From Geobacter sp. UBA6151 (GTDB lineage Bacteria; Desulfobacterota; Desulfuromonadia; Geobacterales; Pseudopelobacteraceae), in NCBI GenBank assembly GCA_002423105.1, contig DIUT01000059.1:62001-126000 (forward strand): a stretch of DNA of 64,000 nt. Direction: 5' to 3'. The notes under the pieces are model-generated. The model was not told the DNA's origin and made no database searches. It saw only the letters and a program-made list of their open reading frames with translations. Positions 16,729 to 25,014 of the stretch are shown in pieces (the first letter of the stretch is position 1; each line of letters opens with the position of its first letter). The position numbers and the translations under genes were made by a program.

Positions 16729-18027
16729 ATGAAAACCTTCTTCGGCTTTGAACAGAACAAAACGTCCTACCGTCAGGAAACGCTGGCCGGACTGACTACC
16801 TTCCTGACCATGGCCTACATCATTGTGGTCAACCCCGCCATTCTTGAAGCAGCCGGCATTCCGCGCGACGCCCAAGTGACTGCTACTATCCTTGCTGCAA
16901 TTATCGGCTGCCTGATGATGGCATTCTGGGCACGCCGTCCTTTTGCCGTTGCCCCTTACATGGGAGAGAACGCCTTCATCGCCTTTGTGGTGGTAAAAAC
17001 CATGGGCTATTCCTGGCAAGTGGCGCTGGGCGCGGTATTCTGGGCCGGAATCGCCTTTTTGCTGTTGACGCTGCTCAGAGTTCGATCCTGGCTGGCCGAG
17101 TCCATACCGATATCGCTGAAAGCTGCATTTGCAGTGGGTATCGGGCTTTTTTTGACCTTCATCGGACTGAACGAGGTGGGGCTGGTGATACTAGGTGTTG
17201 CCGGAGCGCCGGTCAAACTGGGTAATATCGCCCAGACGCCAGTACTGCTAGCCGTCGGAGGCTTTCTACTGACCGTGGTACTGATGGTACGGCGGGTTCC
17301 TGCCGCCCTTTTGTATGGCATTCTGGCAACAACCGCCATTTCGGTACTACTTGGCATTACCCGCCTTCCGTCATCACTGGTCAGTCTGCCGCCATCGTTA
17401 TCGCCGATCTTTTTAAAACTCGATATTGTCGGCACGCTACAACCAGGCATGTTTCCGGTGGTACTGGTAATTTTCATGATGGCGTTTCTGGATACCATCG
17501 GCACCCTGATTGGCCTTTCCATGCGCGCCGAACTGCTGGATGCAAAGGGTAACCTGCCGGAAATAGAGCGTCCGATGCTGGCCGATGCCGTTGCCACCAC
17601 CATGGCCCCGCTGTTGGGAACTACCACTACCGGTGCCTATGTTGAATCCGCAGCAGGCATTGAAGCCGGTGGACGAACCGGCTTTACCGCACTGGTGGTG
17701 GCTGCCCTGTTCGGTCTGTCACTCTTCCTTGCGCCGCTATTCACCATGGTACCCGCCCATGCCGCAGGTATCGCCCTGATCATGATCGGCGCATTGATGG
17801 TCCAGCCAGTTACCCGGCTTGATTTCAATGACCTTACAGAGCTGATCCCGGCATTTCTGACCGTGTCGCTGATGATCTTTACCTACAATATCGGTGTCGG
17901 TATGACCGCAGGTTTGCTCTCCTATCCTCTGATCAAGCTCTGTACCGGTCGTATGCGGGAAGTATCCGGCGGCATGTGGGTGTTGGCCGGGCTTTCGCTG
18001 TTGTTTTTTGTGGTGATGCCCAAATAA
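16729..18027 (+). CDS. NCS2 family purine permease (AzgA/PbuG type)
   Basis: This 432-aa membrane protein imports a purine base (hypoxanthine, guanine or adenine). It begins with the family pattern FGFEQNKTSYRQETLAGLTTFLTMAYIIVVNP and has the substrate-site segments MGENAFIAF and FLDTIGTLIGLS followed by TTTGAYVESAAGIEAGGRTG. About 12-14 membrane helices are predicted by eye. It is directly behind hpt (3-bp gap) and ends at a strong bidirectional terminator, so uptake and salvage are coupled. Which base it prefers cannot be told from the sequence. Confidence 0.92.
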   Translation: MKTFFGFEQNKTSYRQETLAGLTTFLTMAYIIVVNPAILEAAGIPRDAQVTATILAAIIGCLMMAFWARRPFAVAPYMGENAFIAFVVVKTMGYSWQVALGAVFWAGIAFLLLTLLRVRSWLAESIPISLKAAFAVGIGLFLTFIGLNEVGLVILGVAGAPVKLGNIAQTPVLLAVGGFLLTVVLMVRRVPAALLYGILATTAISVLLGITRLPSSLVSLPPSLSPIFLKLDIVGTLQPGMFPVVLVIFMMAFLDTIGTLIGLSMRAELLDAKGNLPEIERPMLADAVATTMAPLLGTTTTGAYVESAAGIEAGGRTGFTALVVAALFGLSLFLAPLFTMVPAHAAGIALIMIGALMVQPVTRLDFNDLTELIPAFLTVSLMIFTYNIGVGMTAGLLSYPLIKLCTGRMREVSGGMWVLAGLSLLFFVVMPK

Positions 18028-18054
18028 CCGGCCAGATAATCGTGCCTGCCATCA

Positions 18055-18089
18055 AAAACGGGGTGCGGCAAAAGCCGACACCCCGTTTT
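18055..18089. terminator. Bidirectional terminator between permease and chemoreceptor genes
   Basis: AAAACGGGGTG CGGC (18055-18069), an AAAA loop, and GCCG A CACCCCGTTTT (18074-18089) form a long GC-rich stem flanked by A and T runs, serving both convergent genes. Confidence 0.85.
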
Positions 18090-18112
18090 GTGTTGTAAGC
18101 AAAGCAGCTCCG

Positions 18113-20098
18113 TTACAGCTTGAATCTTCCCACCAGCGCTTCCAGGTCTTTGGCAAGGGAAGCCAGTGAAGCAGCAGCAGCAGCGGTTTCATGGGCTCCG
18201 CTGGCTGTCGAATGAACCACATCGGTAATCTGGTGAATGTTGGTGGAAATTTCACCGGTAACCGCAGTCTGCTCTTCGGCTGCCGTGGCAATCTGGTGCA
18301 CCTGCATGGTCACTTCGTTGATTCCTTCCAGTATCTGCTCCAACGCTTTACCGGAGCGACTGGAACTATCAATCCCCTTTTCAACTTCCCGAACTCCCTG
18401 TTCCATGGAGAAAACTGCTCCGCTTGTCTCTGACTGGATCGCCTTGATCATTTCACCAATTTCACGGGTAGCACGGGTCGTGCGCTCCGCCAACGCCCTG
18501 ACTTCATCGGCAACCACGGCAAAGCCGCGTCCCTGCTCTCCTGCCCGCGCTGCTTCAATGGCAGCATTTAAGGCCAGCAGGTTGGTCTGATCAGCAATAT
18601 CTTCAATGGTGCCCACAATGGCGCCGATCTGATTTGAGCGAGCTCCCAACGCTTCAACCGTATGGGCCGACTCCCGTACCTTGTCGGCAATCATCTGCAT
18701 GCCGGCAATGGTCTCCTGTACCACGGCAGCCCCGTTGTGGGCATTTTGAGATGCCTGATTTGCCACATCAGAGGCCATGGAACAGTTGCGGGAAATATCG
18801 TTGGAGGTGGCAGACATCTCTTCGCTGGCAGTAGCCACAGTCGCTGACTGTGATGCCACCTCCTCAGCCGCGGTGGCAATCTGTACGGCAGTTCCCTGGA
18901 GCTGGTTCGAAGCGGTTGCCACCTGCACCGTCGTGGATGATGCCTGCGAGATTATGGAATGAATGTTGCTCACAAAGCGGTTAAACCACTGGCTTACTTC
19001 ACCGAACTCATCCTTACGGTCAGTATCCAGACGGCGGGTCAGATCTCCTTCACCCTGGGCGATATCCTTCAGCATCTCCACCAGTTGCTTCAAAGGGCCG
19101 GTAATGCTGCCAACAATGACGAAGGTCAATACCAGTGTCAACAACCCCATGACCGCTGAAAAGGCTATACTCAGAGTCAGGGCGAGCCTGGCCTTACCTG
19201 CCAACTCTCCGGCCAGCACCAGAATCTCTTTGGCAAGGCTGTCTTCAATCTCCTTCATCTGATCAATTTTGGCAGTAATGGCACTGAACCAGGCTTCAGG
19301 GGCAATATCGAAACCTCCTGCCATTCCTTTGCCGAGTACTGCTGCGCTCAACTCATCGACCTTTTTGAACTGGGCTGATTTGGCCTTTTCATCGTAGGCG
19401 GCAACTGCCGCTACAGATCCAAACTTCCGGAACCCTTCCAGAAAGCTCTTCTGCGCCGAAAGGATGGCAAAGGTACGCTGGTAGGTTTCGTCATTAAATT
19501 TGTCGGCTGCAATGACGGCATTCAGCGTAGCCCGTTCCTTGCCCATCTCCTCTTTTACTTTGGACAGGGCAAAGTATGAAATGGCAGCCCGCATCAGTTC
19601 CGGCTCCCTGCTGTTTCGGCCCACTGCGGCAACCACATCCAGGTAGGAGTAGTTCATAGCACTATAAAAGGCAAAGGAGTCCTTGCCGGATATGCCAAAT
19701 ATATCAATCTTGTTGCGGATATCCTTCAGTTGCTCATGCTCTTTGGCTGCGGCAGCAAGGGAACTTTTTACAATGTCTGCCGCATCGGGATTGGCGCTGA
19801 CAAACGTAGCCAGTTGCTGAAACTGGTCATCTGACTGTTTGCGCTGCCTGGCCAGTTCATCTTTAAACTTTTCACCCTTGGCATTGATAAAACCGGAGGA
19901 AAAGCCCCGCTCCTTCTGCAACTCATGCACAAGCGCACCGGTACGAACGGAAAGACCAACCAGATGTTCGGTCCGTTTCAGGTCTTTCAGCGTAGAGTAT
20001 TTGTTCAGCACCTCACGACCGGAGAAAATCACCAGCCCCAGAATGGGCAGCAGCAGCAGCAGGAACAGCTTGGTACGGATTGCCAGATTCTTGAACAT
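18113..20098 (-). CDS. Methyl-accepting chemotaxis protein with NIT (nitrate/nitrite sensing) domain
   Basis: This 661-aa receptor has a first membrane helix (about 9-27), a large helical periplasmic NIT domain (about 35-300) with the typical opening SVRTGALVHELQKERGFSSGFINAKGEKF, a second membrane helix (about 305-328), HAMP, and the signalling domain with tip IADQTNLLALNAAIEAARAGE. NIT domains are linked to nitrate/nitrite sensing (NasR family), and the gene lies about 2 kb from a nitrate reductase operon, which supports nitrate taxis. A CRP/FNR-type box precedes the gene (20193-20212). Ligand specificity is inferred from the domain and context. Confidence 0.9.
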   Translation of the reverse strand: MFKNLAIRTKLFLLLLLPILGLVIFSGREVLNKYSTLKDLKRTEHLVGLSVRTGALVHELQKERGFSSGFINAKGEKFKDELARQRKQSDDQFQQLATFVSANPDAADIVKSSLAAAAKEHEQLKDIRNKIDIFGISGKDSFAFYSAMNYSYLDVVAAVGRNSREPELMRAAISYFALSKVKEEMGKERATLNAVIAADKFNDETYQRTFAILSAQKSFLEGFRKFGSVAAVAAYDEKAKSAQFKKVDELSAAVLGKGMAGGFDIAPEAWFSAITAKIDQMKEIEDSLAKEILVLAGELAGKARLALTLSIAFSAVMGLLTLVLTFVIVGSITGPLKQLVEMLKDIAQGEGDLTRRLDTDRKDEFGEVSQWFNRFVSNIHSIISQASSTTVQVATASNQLQGTAVQIATAAEEVASQSATVATASEEMSATSNDISRNCSMASDVANQASQNAHNGAAVVQETIAGMQMIADKVRESAHTVEALGARSNQIGAIVGTIEDIADQTNLLALNAAIEAARAGEQGRGFAVVADEVRALAERTTRATREIGEMIKAIQSETSGAVFSMEQGVREVEKGIDSSSRSGKALEQILEGINEVTMQVHQIATAAEEQTAVTGEISTNIHQITDVVHSTASGAHETAAAAASLASLAKDLEALVGRFKL

Positions 20099-20192
20099 TG
20101 GGTACTACCTCCGGATCGAATGGGATTATATATATCTTAATGATCCGCATTCAGTGAAGCTGAATAACTGTTAACCCTAATGGAAATCACTA

Positions 20193-20212
20193 TTTTTGAC
20201 TAAAGTCAAAAA
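20193..20212. promoter_or_regulatory. CRP/FNR-family palindrome upstream of the NIT chemoreceptor
   Basis: TTTTTGACT AA AGTCAAAAA is a perfect inverted repeat with 9-bp arms. Its core TTGAC-N4-GTCAA (20196-20209) is the shape of a CRP/FNR-superfamily site such as those of nitrosative-stress or anaerobic regulators. It is 95 bp upstream of the chemoreceptor start and beyond the terminator of the ferritin-like gene, so it most likely serves the receptor. Confidence 0.55.
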
Positions 20213-20223
20213 AACAACCGTCA

Positions 20224-20250
20224 CAAAAAAAGGGGCATAAATGCCCCTTG
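20224..20250 (-). terminator. Terminator of the ferritin-like gene
   Basis: On the minus strand AAGGGGCA, a TTTA loop and TGCCCCTT (20230-20249) are followed by a run of Ts, a textbook Rho-independent terminator. Confidence 0.85.
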
Positions 20251-20277
20251 TGATTTTGATATGCGACAGGAACGTCT

Positions 20278-20730
20278 CTATCCCTCAGTCATCACCTTCT
20301 CATTGTACAATCCTTCAATCTTACGGCGATGCCCCAGCTCCACCTCGGCAAATGTCAGCAGGGTCTTTTGCAGCTTCGGATCTTCGGTCATACCCGCTGC
20401 CGCCTTATACAACTGGTATGCCTCCTCCTCTGCCTTCAGGGCAAAGGTCAAAATCTCCTGATAGGTCATCTGCGGTTGAAATGCAACGTGACGCAAGTAT
20501 TTGCCGATGGTCACCTCCGGCAAGCTGCAACTGTTGTGGTCTGCGATCTTATCCGGATCGATACGGGAAAACACTTCCTTATGTGTTGCCTCTTCAGCAG
20601 CCAGTTCTTCGAACAACTTCCGTGCCGCCGGACTTTCCGTCAGATCAGCGGCCCGCTTATAGATCTGATACGCCAGCTCCTCGCGCTCAACAGCAAAATC
20701 AACCACTTGCCTCAACGTCACAAAACTCAT
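20278..20730 (-). CDS. Ferritin-like (rubrerythrin family) di-iron protein
   Basis: The 150-aa protein is a four-helix ferritin-like domain with paired metal-ligand patterns: EREELAYQIYKRAA and EEATHKEVF in the first half, KAEEEAYQLYKAAA and EVELGHRRKIEGLY in the second. It lacks the rubredoxin tail of classical rubrerythrin. Such proteins deal with peroxide, iron or NO in anaerobes. A strong GGGAGGGAG site precedes the ATG. It is divergent from the sigma-54 activator and next to the nitrate genes, so a role in protecting against reactive nitrogen or oxygen is plausible but unproven. Confidence 0.85.
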   Translation of the reverse strand: MSFVTLRQVVDFAVEREELAYQIYKRAADLTESPAARKLFEELAAEEATHKEVFSRIDPDKIADHNSCSLPEVTIGKYLRHVAFQPQMTYQEILTFALKAEEEAYQLYKAAAGMTEDPKLQKTLLTFAEVELGHRRKIEGLYNEKVMTEG

Positions 20731-20852
20731 TACTCCCTCCCGTCACAAGTTTTTCGAGTGCCACTAATACGGCAACTACACTGAAAATGCAATGGTTTCC
20801 TGATTTTTTCAACTGTGCTGTTAATAACTCTATGCAAGACGCAGATGACCGT

Positions 20853-20868
20853 GTTACTTTTTGGTAAC
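20853..20868. promoter_or_regulatory. 16-bp palindromic operator before the sigma-54 activator gene
   Basis: GTTACTTTTTGGTAAC lies 13 bp before the activator ATG. Its reverse complement GTTACCAAAAAGTAAC differs at one position from GTTACCGAAAAGTAAC at 22274-22289 upstream of napD, and the flanking ACG/C bases are also alike. The position close to the start suggests autorepression or autoregulation. Confidence 0.75.
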
Positions 20869-20881
20869 GTGAGGAAACACC

Positions 20882-22258
20882 ATGTCACAGAACAACCTGC
20901 TGGAGACCTACCAATCAATTTTGGAAAGCATTGGAGAAGGAATTATCTTTGCCGACCAGCAGGACCGTCTCACCTATATCAATCAGACCGCCGCCACCAT
21001 TCGTGGCATCAAGACCGAAAATTTCATTGGCCGCTCCATTCATGCCGTACATTCGCCGAAGTCGTCAGAGCGTATCAGCAATCTGCTGCAAAGCTTGCGG
21101 GACGGCATACTCACGCAGTCACGCCGTGTTATTGAGGTACGTGGACGTTACTTTGAGAACACCTACTATCCGGTACGGCAACCGAATGGTGCCTATATCG
21201 GCACCCTGCTGGTCAGCCGCGATGTTACCGAAAAGGAACAACTCCAGGCGGAAAACCAGTCATTGAAGCAGTGTACCGGCAGCCGTTGTTGCGGACTTGA
21301 GGGATTTGTCAGCATCAGCCCGGCCATGCTGCCGGTTTTTCAACTGGTCGGTGCCGCCTCACCCATTGACTCGACCGTGCTGATTACCGGAGAAAGCGGT
21401 ACCGGCAAGGAGCTTGTCGCTTCGGCCATCCACCGTAACAGCAAACGAGGCAATCGGCAGATGATCGCGGTCAACTGTGCCGCCTTACCGGAAAATCTGG
21501 TGGAATCTGAACTATTCGGCTACGACAGGGGGGCATTCACCGGCGCAGCCTCCAGTCACAGAGGCAAGTTTGAACAGGCTGACGGCAGCACTATTTTTCT
21601 GGACGAAGTTGCTGATTTGCCACTCTCCGCCCAGGCCAAGCTGCTGCGGGTGCTCCAGGAAAAGACGGTGATACGACTGGGTAGCGAAAAGCAGATCAAG
21701 ATTAATGTGCGGATCATAGCAGCCACCAACCGGGACCTGCCATCCATGGTAGCATCCGGCAGTTTTCGCGAAGACCTCTTTTATCGCCTGAATGTCATCA
21801 GCATACGGATTCCGCCGCTTCGTGAACGGCGGGAGGACATCCTGCCGCTGTCGGATTTTTTTGTGTCCAAATTTGCAGCTTCAATGGACAAGAAGGTACA
21901 GGGAATTTGCGAAGGTACCCGTTCGTTGTTACTGGCCCATGGCTATCCCGGCAACGTCCGTGAGCTGGAAAATGCCATTGAACATGCCGTGGCCCTTTCC
22001 CAAGGCGACTGTATCGCACCGCAAGACCTTCCCGACAGCTTTGTGGCGGCCCGGAGCGACGGTCAGCAGCCTGTTTTCCCACACCACTTTGCCGACGGAG
22101 AAACCATCTCCCTTTCCCGTACCAGGGGTGATTATGAACGTCAGGTCATTCTCGATGCCCTGTCAAGAACCGGGGGCCGCAAAGCGGAAGCCGCAAAGCT
22201 CCTGAACATTTCCCGGAAAACACTTTGGGAAAAACTGAAACAAATGCAAGAAACGTAA
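20882..22258 (+). CDS. PAS domain sigma-54-dependent transcriptional activator
   Basis: This 458-aa enhancer-binding protein likely controls the nap-octahaem genes. An N-terminal PAS domain (about 8-120) contains GRSIHAVHSPKS (His54, His57); a short linker holds Cys131, Cys136 and Cys137 (CTGSRCC); the AAA+ domain has Walker A GESGTGKE, the sigma-54 contact loop GAFTGA and the sensor RLNVISIRIPPLRERRED; the C-terminus is a Fis-type helix-turn-helix (GGRKAEAAKLLNISRKTLWEKLKQM). There is no phosphoreceiver, so it senses its signal directly, perhaps through haem or a metal bound by the His/Cys residues. Nearly identical palindromes stand before its own gene and before napD. Confidence 0.9.
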   Translation: MSQNNLLETYQSILESIGEGIIFADQQDRLTYINQTAATIRGIKTENFIGRSIHAVHSPKSSERISNLLQSLRDGILTQSRRVIEVRGRYFENTYYPVRQPNGAYIGTLLVSRDVTEKEQLQAENQSLKQCTGSRCCGLEGFVSISPAMLPVFQLVGAASPIDSTVLITGESGTGKELVASAIHRNSKRGNRQMIAVNCAALPENLVESELFGYDRGAFTGAASSHRGKFEQADGSTIFLDEVADLPLSAQAKLLRVLQEKTVIRLGSEKQIKINVRIIAATNRDLPSMVASGSFREDLFYRLNVISIRIPPLRERREDILPLSDFFVSKFAASMDKKVQGICEGTRSLLLAHGYPGNVRELENAIEHAVALSQGDCIAPQDLPDSFVAARSDGQQPVFPHHFADGETISLSRTRGDYERQVILDALSRTGGRKAEAAKLLNISRKTLWEKLKQMQET

Positions 22259-22290
22259 CGTCGACAACAATACGTTACCGAAAAGTAACG
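22255..22290. promoter_or_regulatory. Upstream activator site of the nap operon
   Basis: The palindrome GTTACCGAAAAGTAAC (22274-22289) matches the site before the activator gene. An extra half-site GTAACG at 22255-22260 lies exactly 30 bp (about three helical turns) from the GTAACG at 22285-22290. The site centre is about 110 bp upstream of the expected transcription start, the usual distance for a sigma-54 enhancer. The half-site overlaps the activator's stop codon. Confidence 0.75.
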
Positions 22291-22364
22291 CCTCTCCCTC
22301 CCCCTCCAGCCCAGTGTACCCGAAAAAATCATTTAATATCAACAAACTACAACCAGACCCTCAG

Positions 22365-22381
22365 TTGGCACAACTCATGCT
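22365..22381 (+). promoter_or_regulatory. Sigma-54 (-24/-12) promoter of the nap operon
   Basis: TTGGCACAACTCATGCT has the invariant GG and GC separated by exactly ten bases and a near-consensus TTGGCAC-N5-TTGCT match. It lies about 59 bp upstream of the napD ATG, so transcription would start near 22393. Confidence 0.8.
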
Positions 22382-22439
22382 GTATACAAACCGGTTTATG
22401 GATTTATTCCTTTTCAGCGCATGAATTGAGGTGATGACT

Positions 22440-22712
22440 ATGCCGATTTCCGGTGTGGTGTTGAAATGTACTCCCGGAGCCGCAACCTCGGTTGCCGAAC
22501 GTGCACGGCTGTTACCCGGTGTTGAGGTACACGCCGTATTGCCTGACGGTCAGGTGGTGGTGGTAATTGAGGCAGGCACGGTAAAGCAGGAGGCTGAACG
22601 AGCTATGCATCTGCAGGATATTGAAGGAGTGATATCAGTGCAGGTGGCCTACCATAATTTTGAAGATGAAACCACAGAACAAGGAGGCGGGTATGGAATT
22701 GACGAGGCGTGA
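22440..22712 (+). CDS. napD: NapD chaperone for periplasmic nitrate reductase
   Basis: NapD binds the Tat signal of NapA and delays export until the molybdenum cofactor is in place. The 90-aa ferredoxin-fold protein starts MPISGVVLKCTPG and has the typical ILPDGQVVVVIEA-like strand and EGVISVQVAYHNFED ending. GTG and ATG codons lie slightly upstream (22431, 22434), but GAGGTG at 22428-22433 places the start best at 22440. It overlaps napA by 20 bp and is the first gene behind the sigma-54 promoter. Confidence 0.88.
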   Translation: MPISGVVLKCTPGAATSVAERARLLPGVEVHAVLPDGQVVVVIEAGTVKQEAERAMHLQDIEGVISVQVAYHNFEDETTEQGGGYGIDEA

Positions 22713-25005
22713 TTTCCTGAAGGCAAGTGCGGCGGCGGCGGCCCTGACTGCTGCTGGAGCGCCGATGCTGGCGCCGAAACTGGCCAATGCAGCCGACGAC
22801 AGAGGCATCAAGTGGGGCAAGGCTCCCTGTCGTTACTGCGGTGTTGGCTGTTGTGTGCTGGTGGGGGTCAAGGATGGCAAGATTGTGGCCACCAAGGGTG
22901 ACCCGGCCGGTCCGGTCAACAAGGGGCTCAACTGTATCAAGGGCTATTTCCTGTCCAAAGCGCTGTATGGTAAGGATCGCCTGACCACACCGCTGATCCG
23001 CAAGGGAAACAAGATGGTTCCGGCCACCTGGAATGAGGCCCTTGACCTGATCGCCTCCAAATACAAGGAAGCCATTGCCAACCACGGCCCGGGTTCTGTT
23101 GCCATGTATGGTTCCGGACAGTGGACGGTTTTTGAAGGATACACTGCGGTCAAGCTGTTCAAGGGCGGTCTCGGCAGCAACAACCTGGAGCCCAACGCCC
23201 GTCTCTGCATGGCTTCCGCAGTTGGAGCCTTCATGAATACCTTTGGTTCCGACGAGCCGATGGGCTGTTACGACGACCTGGATATTGGTGATACCTTCAT
23301 TCTCTGGGGCGCCAACATGGCGGAAGCCCACCCGATTCTGTTCTCTCGCCTGATTGATAACAAACTGAAAAATTCCAAGGTCAAGATCATCGACATCGCT
23401 ACCCGCAGGACGCGCACCACCCAGATGGCCGATGAGTACATCCCGATGCATCCCCAAGGCGACCTGGCTGCCCTGAACGCCATTGCCCACGTCATTCTGC
23501 GGGACAAGCTGTATGACGAGGCGTTTGTAGCCAAGCATGTCAACTTCAAGCGGGGCACAGAAAATCAGCCTTACGGACTCAAGGACAAGGAGGCGCCAAA
23601 AGAGACTCCTACTCCCCTGACATTCGATCAATACAAGGAGTTGATGAAGCCATTTACGCCTCAGTGGGCGGAAAAGCTTTCCGGAGTTCCCGCCGCAAAG
23701 ATCGAAGAGCTGGCCAAGCTCTATAGCGATAAAACCCGCAAGATAAACAGCCTCTGGACCATGGGCGTCAATCAGCATGTGCGCGGCGTCTGGGTCAACA
23801 ACCTGATCTATACCCTGCACCTGCTGACCGGTAAAATCGGCAAAAAGGGCGAAAACCCGCTGTCCCTGACCGGCCAGCCCTCCGCCTGCGGTACCGCCCG
23901 TGAAGTTGGCACCTTCGCCCACCGCCTGCCCGCCGACATGGTAGTCATGAACGAGGCCCACCGCAAGAAGACTGCGGCTATCTGGGGAATCGATCCCAAC
24001 AAGATTCCGGCTAAGCCAGGATTACACACCATTGAAATGTTCCGTGCCATTGACCGGGGCGAGCTGAAGTGCCTCTGGATCCAGTGCACCAACCCCTTCC
24101 AGTCCCTTCCCAATCTTTCCAGGTATCGTAAGGCTGCTGAAGCCCACAAAGCGTTTATCGTTGTTTCCGACATCTATCCCACCAAATCCACGGAAGTGGC
24201 CGATGTAATCCTTCCTTCCGCGTCCTGGGTTGAGAAAGAAGGGGTCTTCGGTAATACCGAACGTCGCACCCAGCACTGGTTCAAGATGATTGAACCGCCG
24301 GGTCAGGCTAAGGAAGACACCTGGCAACTGATCGAGTTTGCCAAGCGGATGGGATTGGGGCACCTGTTCCCATATAGCGAGAAGGGCTTTTATAAGGAGA
24401 TGTGGGAAGAGTACCGCAAGTTTACCATCGGCACCGGCAAGGATCTGGCTCCCTACGAAGCTTATCAGAAGGTGCGTGGCCTGCGTTGGCCCGTCAAACC
24501 AAACGGCGAGGAAACCCGCTGGCGGTATGTCGATTTTGACGACCCCAATGTCAAGAAGGGCGAAGGAATTAAATTTTACAAAGCAAAGGACCACAAGGTC
24601 AATATCTGGTTCCGCCCCTACGAGCCGCCTGCGGAGTCACCGGACAAGGATTATCCATTCTGGTACTGCACCGGCCGTCTGCTGGAACATTGGCACACAG
24701 CAACCATGACCGGTCGGGTTCCCGAGTTGAAGCGAGCCATGTCTGAGGCCACTCTTGAGATACACCCGGAAGATGCCAGGAAGCTGGGTATCAAGAACCG
24801 TGACAAGGTAAAAGTCAGCTCCCGCAGGGGTTCGGTGATACTGCGAGCCGAGATCAATGGCCGGGGCAAGCCGGAGAAAGGCAACGTCTTTACCACCTTC
24901 TTTGACGAGAGCAAACTGATCAACGATCTCTGTATTGATGCCTTCGATCCGCTTTCCAAAGAGCCGGATTTCAAGAAGTGCGCTGTGAAGATTCAGAAAG
25001 CGTAA
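22693..25005 (+). CDS. napA: Periplasmic nitrate reductase catalytic subunit
   Basis: NapA reduces nitrate to nitrite in the periplasm using a bis-MGD molybdenum centre and one [4Fe-4S] cluster. The 770-aa product has a twin-arginine signal (ELTRRDFLKASAAAAAL), the cluster cysteines 46, 49, 53 and 81 (CRYCGVGCC ... LNCIKG) and the molybdenum ligand Cys192 in DEPMGCYDD, followed by WGANMAEAHPILFSR, typical of Nap rather than formate dehydrogenase (no selenocysteine). The start behind GGAGGCGGGT is preferred to upstream ATGs because it gives a proper Tat peptide. It is close in size to the monomeric Nap of sulfate reducers. Confidence 0.95.
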   Translation: MELTRRDFLKASAAAAALTAAGAPMLAPKLANAADDRGIKWGKAPCRYCGVGCCVLVGVKDGKIVATKGDPAGPVNKGLNCIKGYFLSKALYGKDRLTTPLIRKGNKMVPATWNEALDLIASKYKEAIANHGPGSVAMYGSGQWTVFEGYTAVKLFKGGLGSNNLEPNARLCMASAVGAFMNTFGSDEPMGCYDDLDIGDTFILWGANMAEAHPILFSRLIDNKLKNSKVKIIDIATRRTRTTQMADEYIPMHPQGDLAALNAIAHVILRDKLYDEAFVAKHVNFKRGTENQPYGLKDKEAPKETPTPLTFDQYKELMKPFTPQWAEKLSGVPAAKIEELAKLYSDKTRKINSLWTMGVNQHVRGVWVNNLIYTLHLLTGKIGKKGENPLSLTGQPSACGTAREVGTFAHRLPADMVVMNEAHRKKTAAIWGIDPNKIPAKPGLHTIEMFRAIDRGELKCLWIQCTNPFQSLPNLSRYRKAAEAHKAFIVVSDIYPTKSTEVADVILPSASWVEKEGVFGNTERRTQHWFKMIEPPGQAKEDTWQLIEFAKRMGLGHLFPYSEKGFYKEMWEEYRKFTIGTGKDLAPYEAYQKVRGLRWPVKPNGEETRWRYVDFDDPNVKKGEGIKFYKAKDHKVNIWFRPYEPPAESPDKDYPFWYCTGRLLEHWHTATMTGRVPELKRAMSEATLEIHPEDARKLGIKNRDKVKVSSRRGSVILRAEINGRGKPEKGNVFTTFFDESKLINDLCIDAFDPLSKEPDFKKCAVKIQKA

Positions 25006-25014
25006 TACGAATTC

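Noticed and set aside
20741..20800. Sigma-54 promoter reading towards the ferritin-like gene (TGGCACTCGAAAAACTTG on the minus strand)
   Set aside because: The -24 half looks right but the base pair at the -12 position is AC rather than GC, so it fails the spacing rule.
22603..23961. Long 452-codon minus-strand frame opposite napA
   Set aside because: Shadow of napA in GC-rich codons; no start signal and no recognisable domain.
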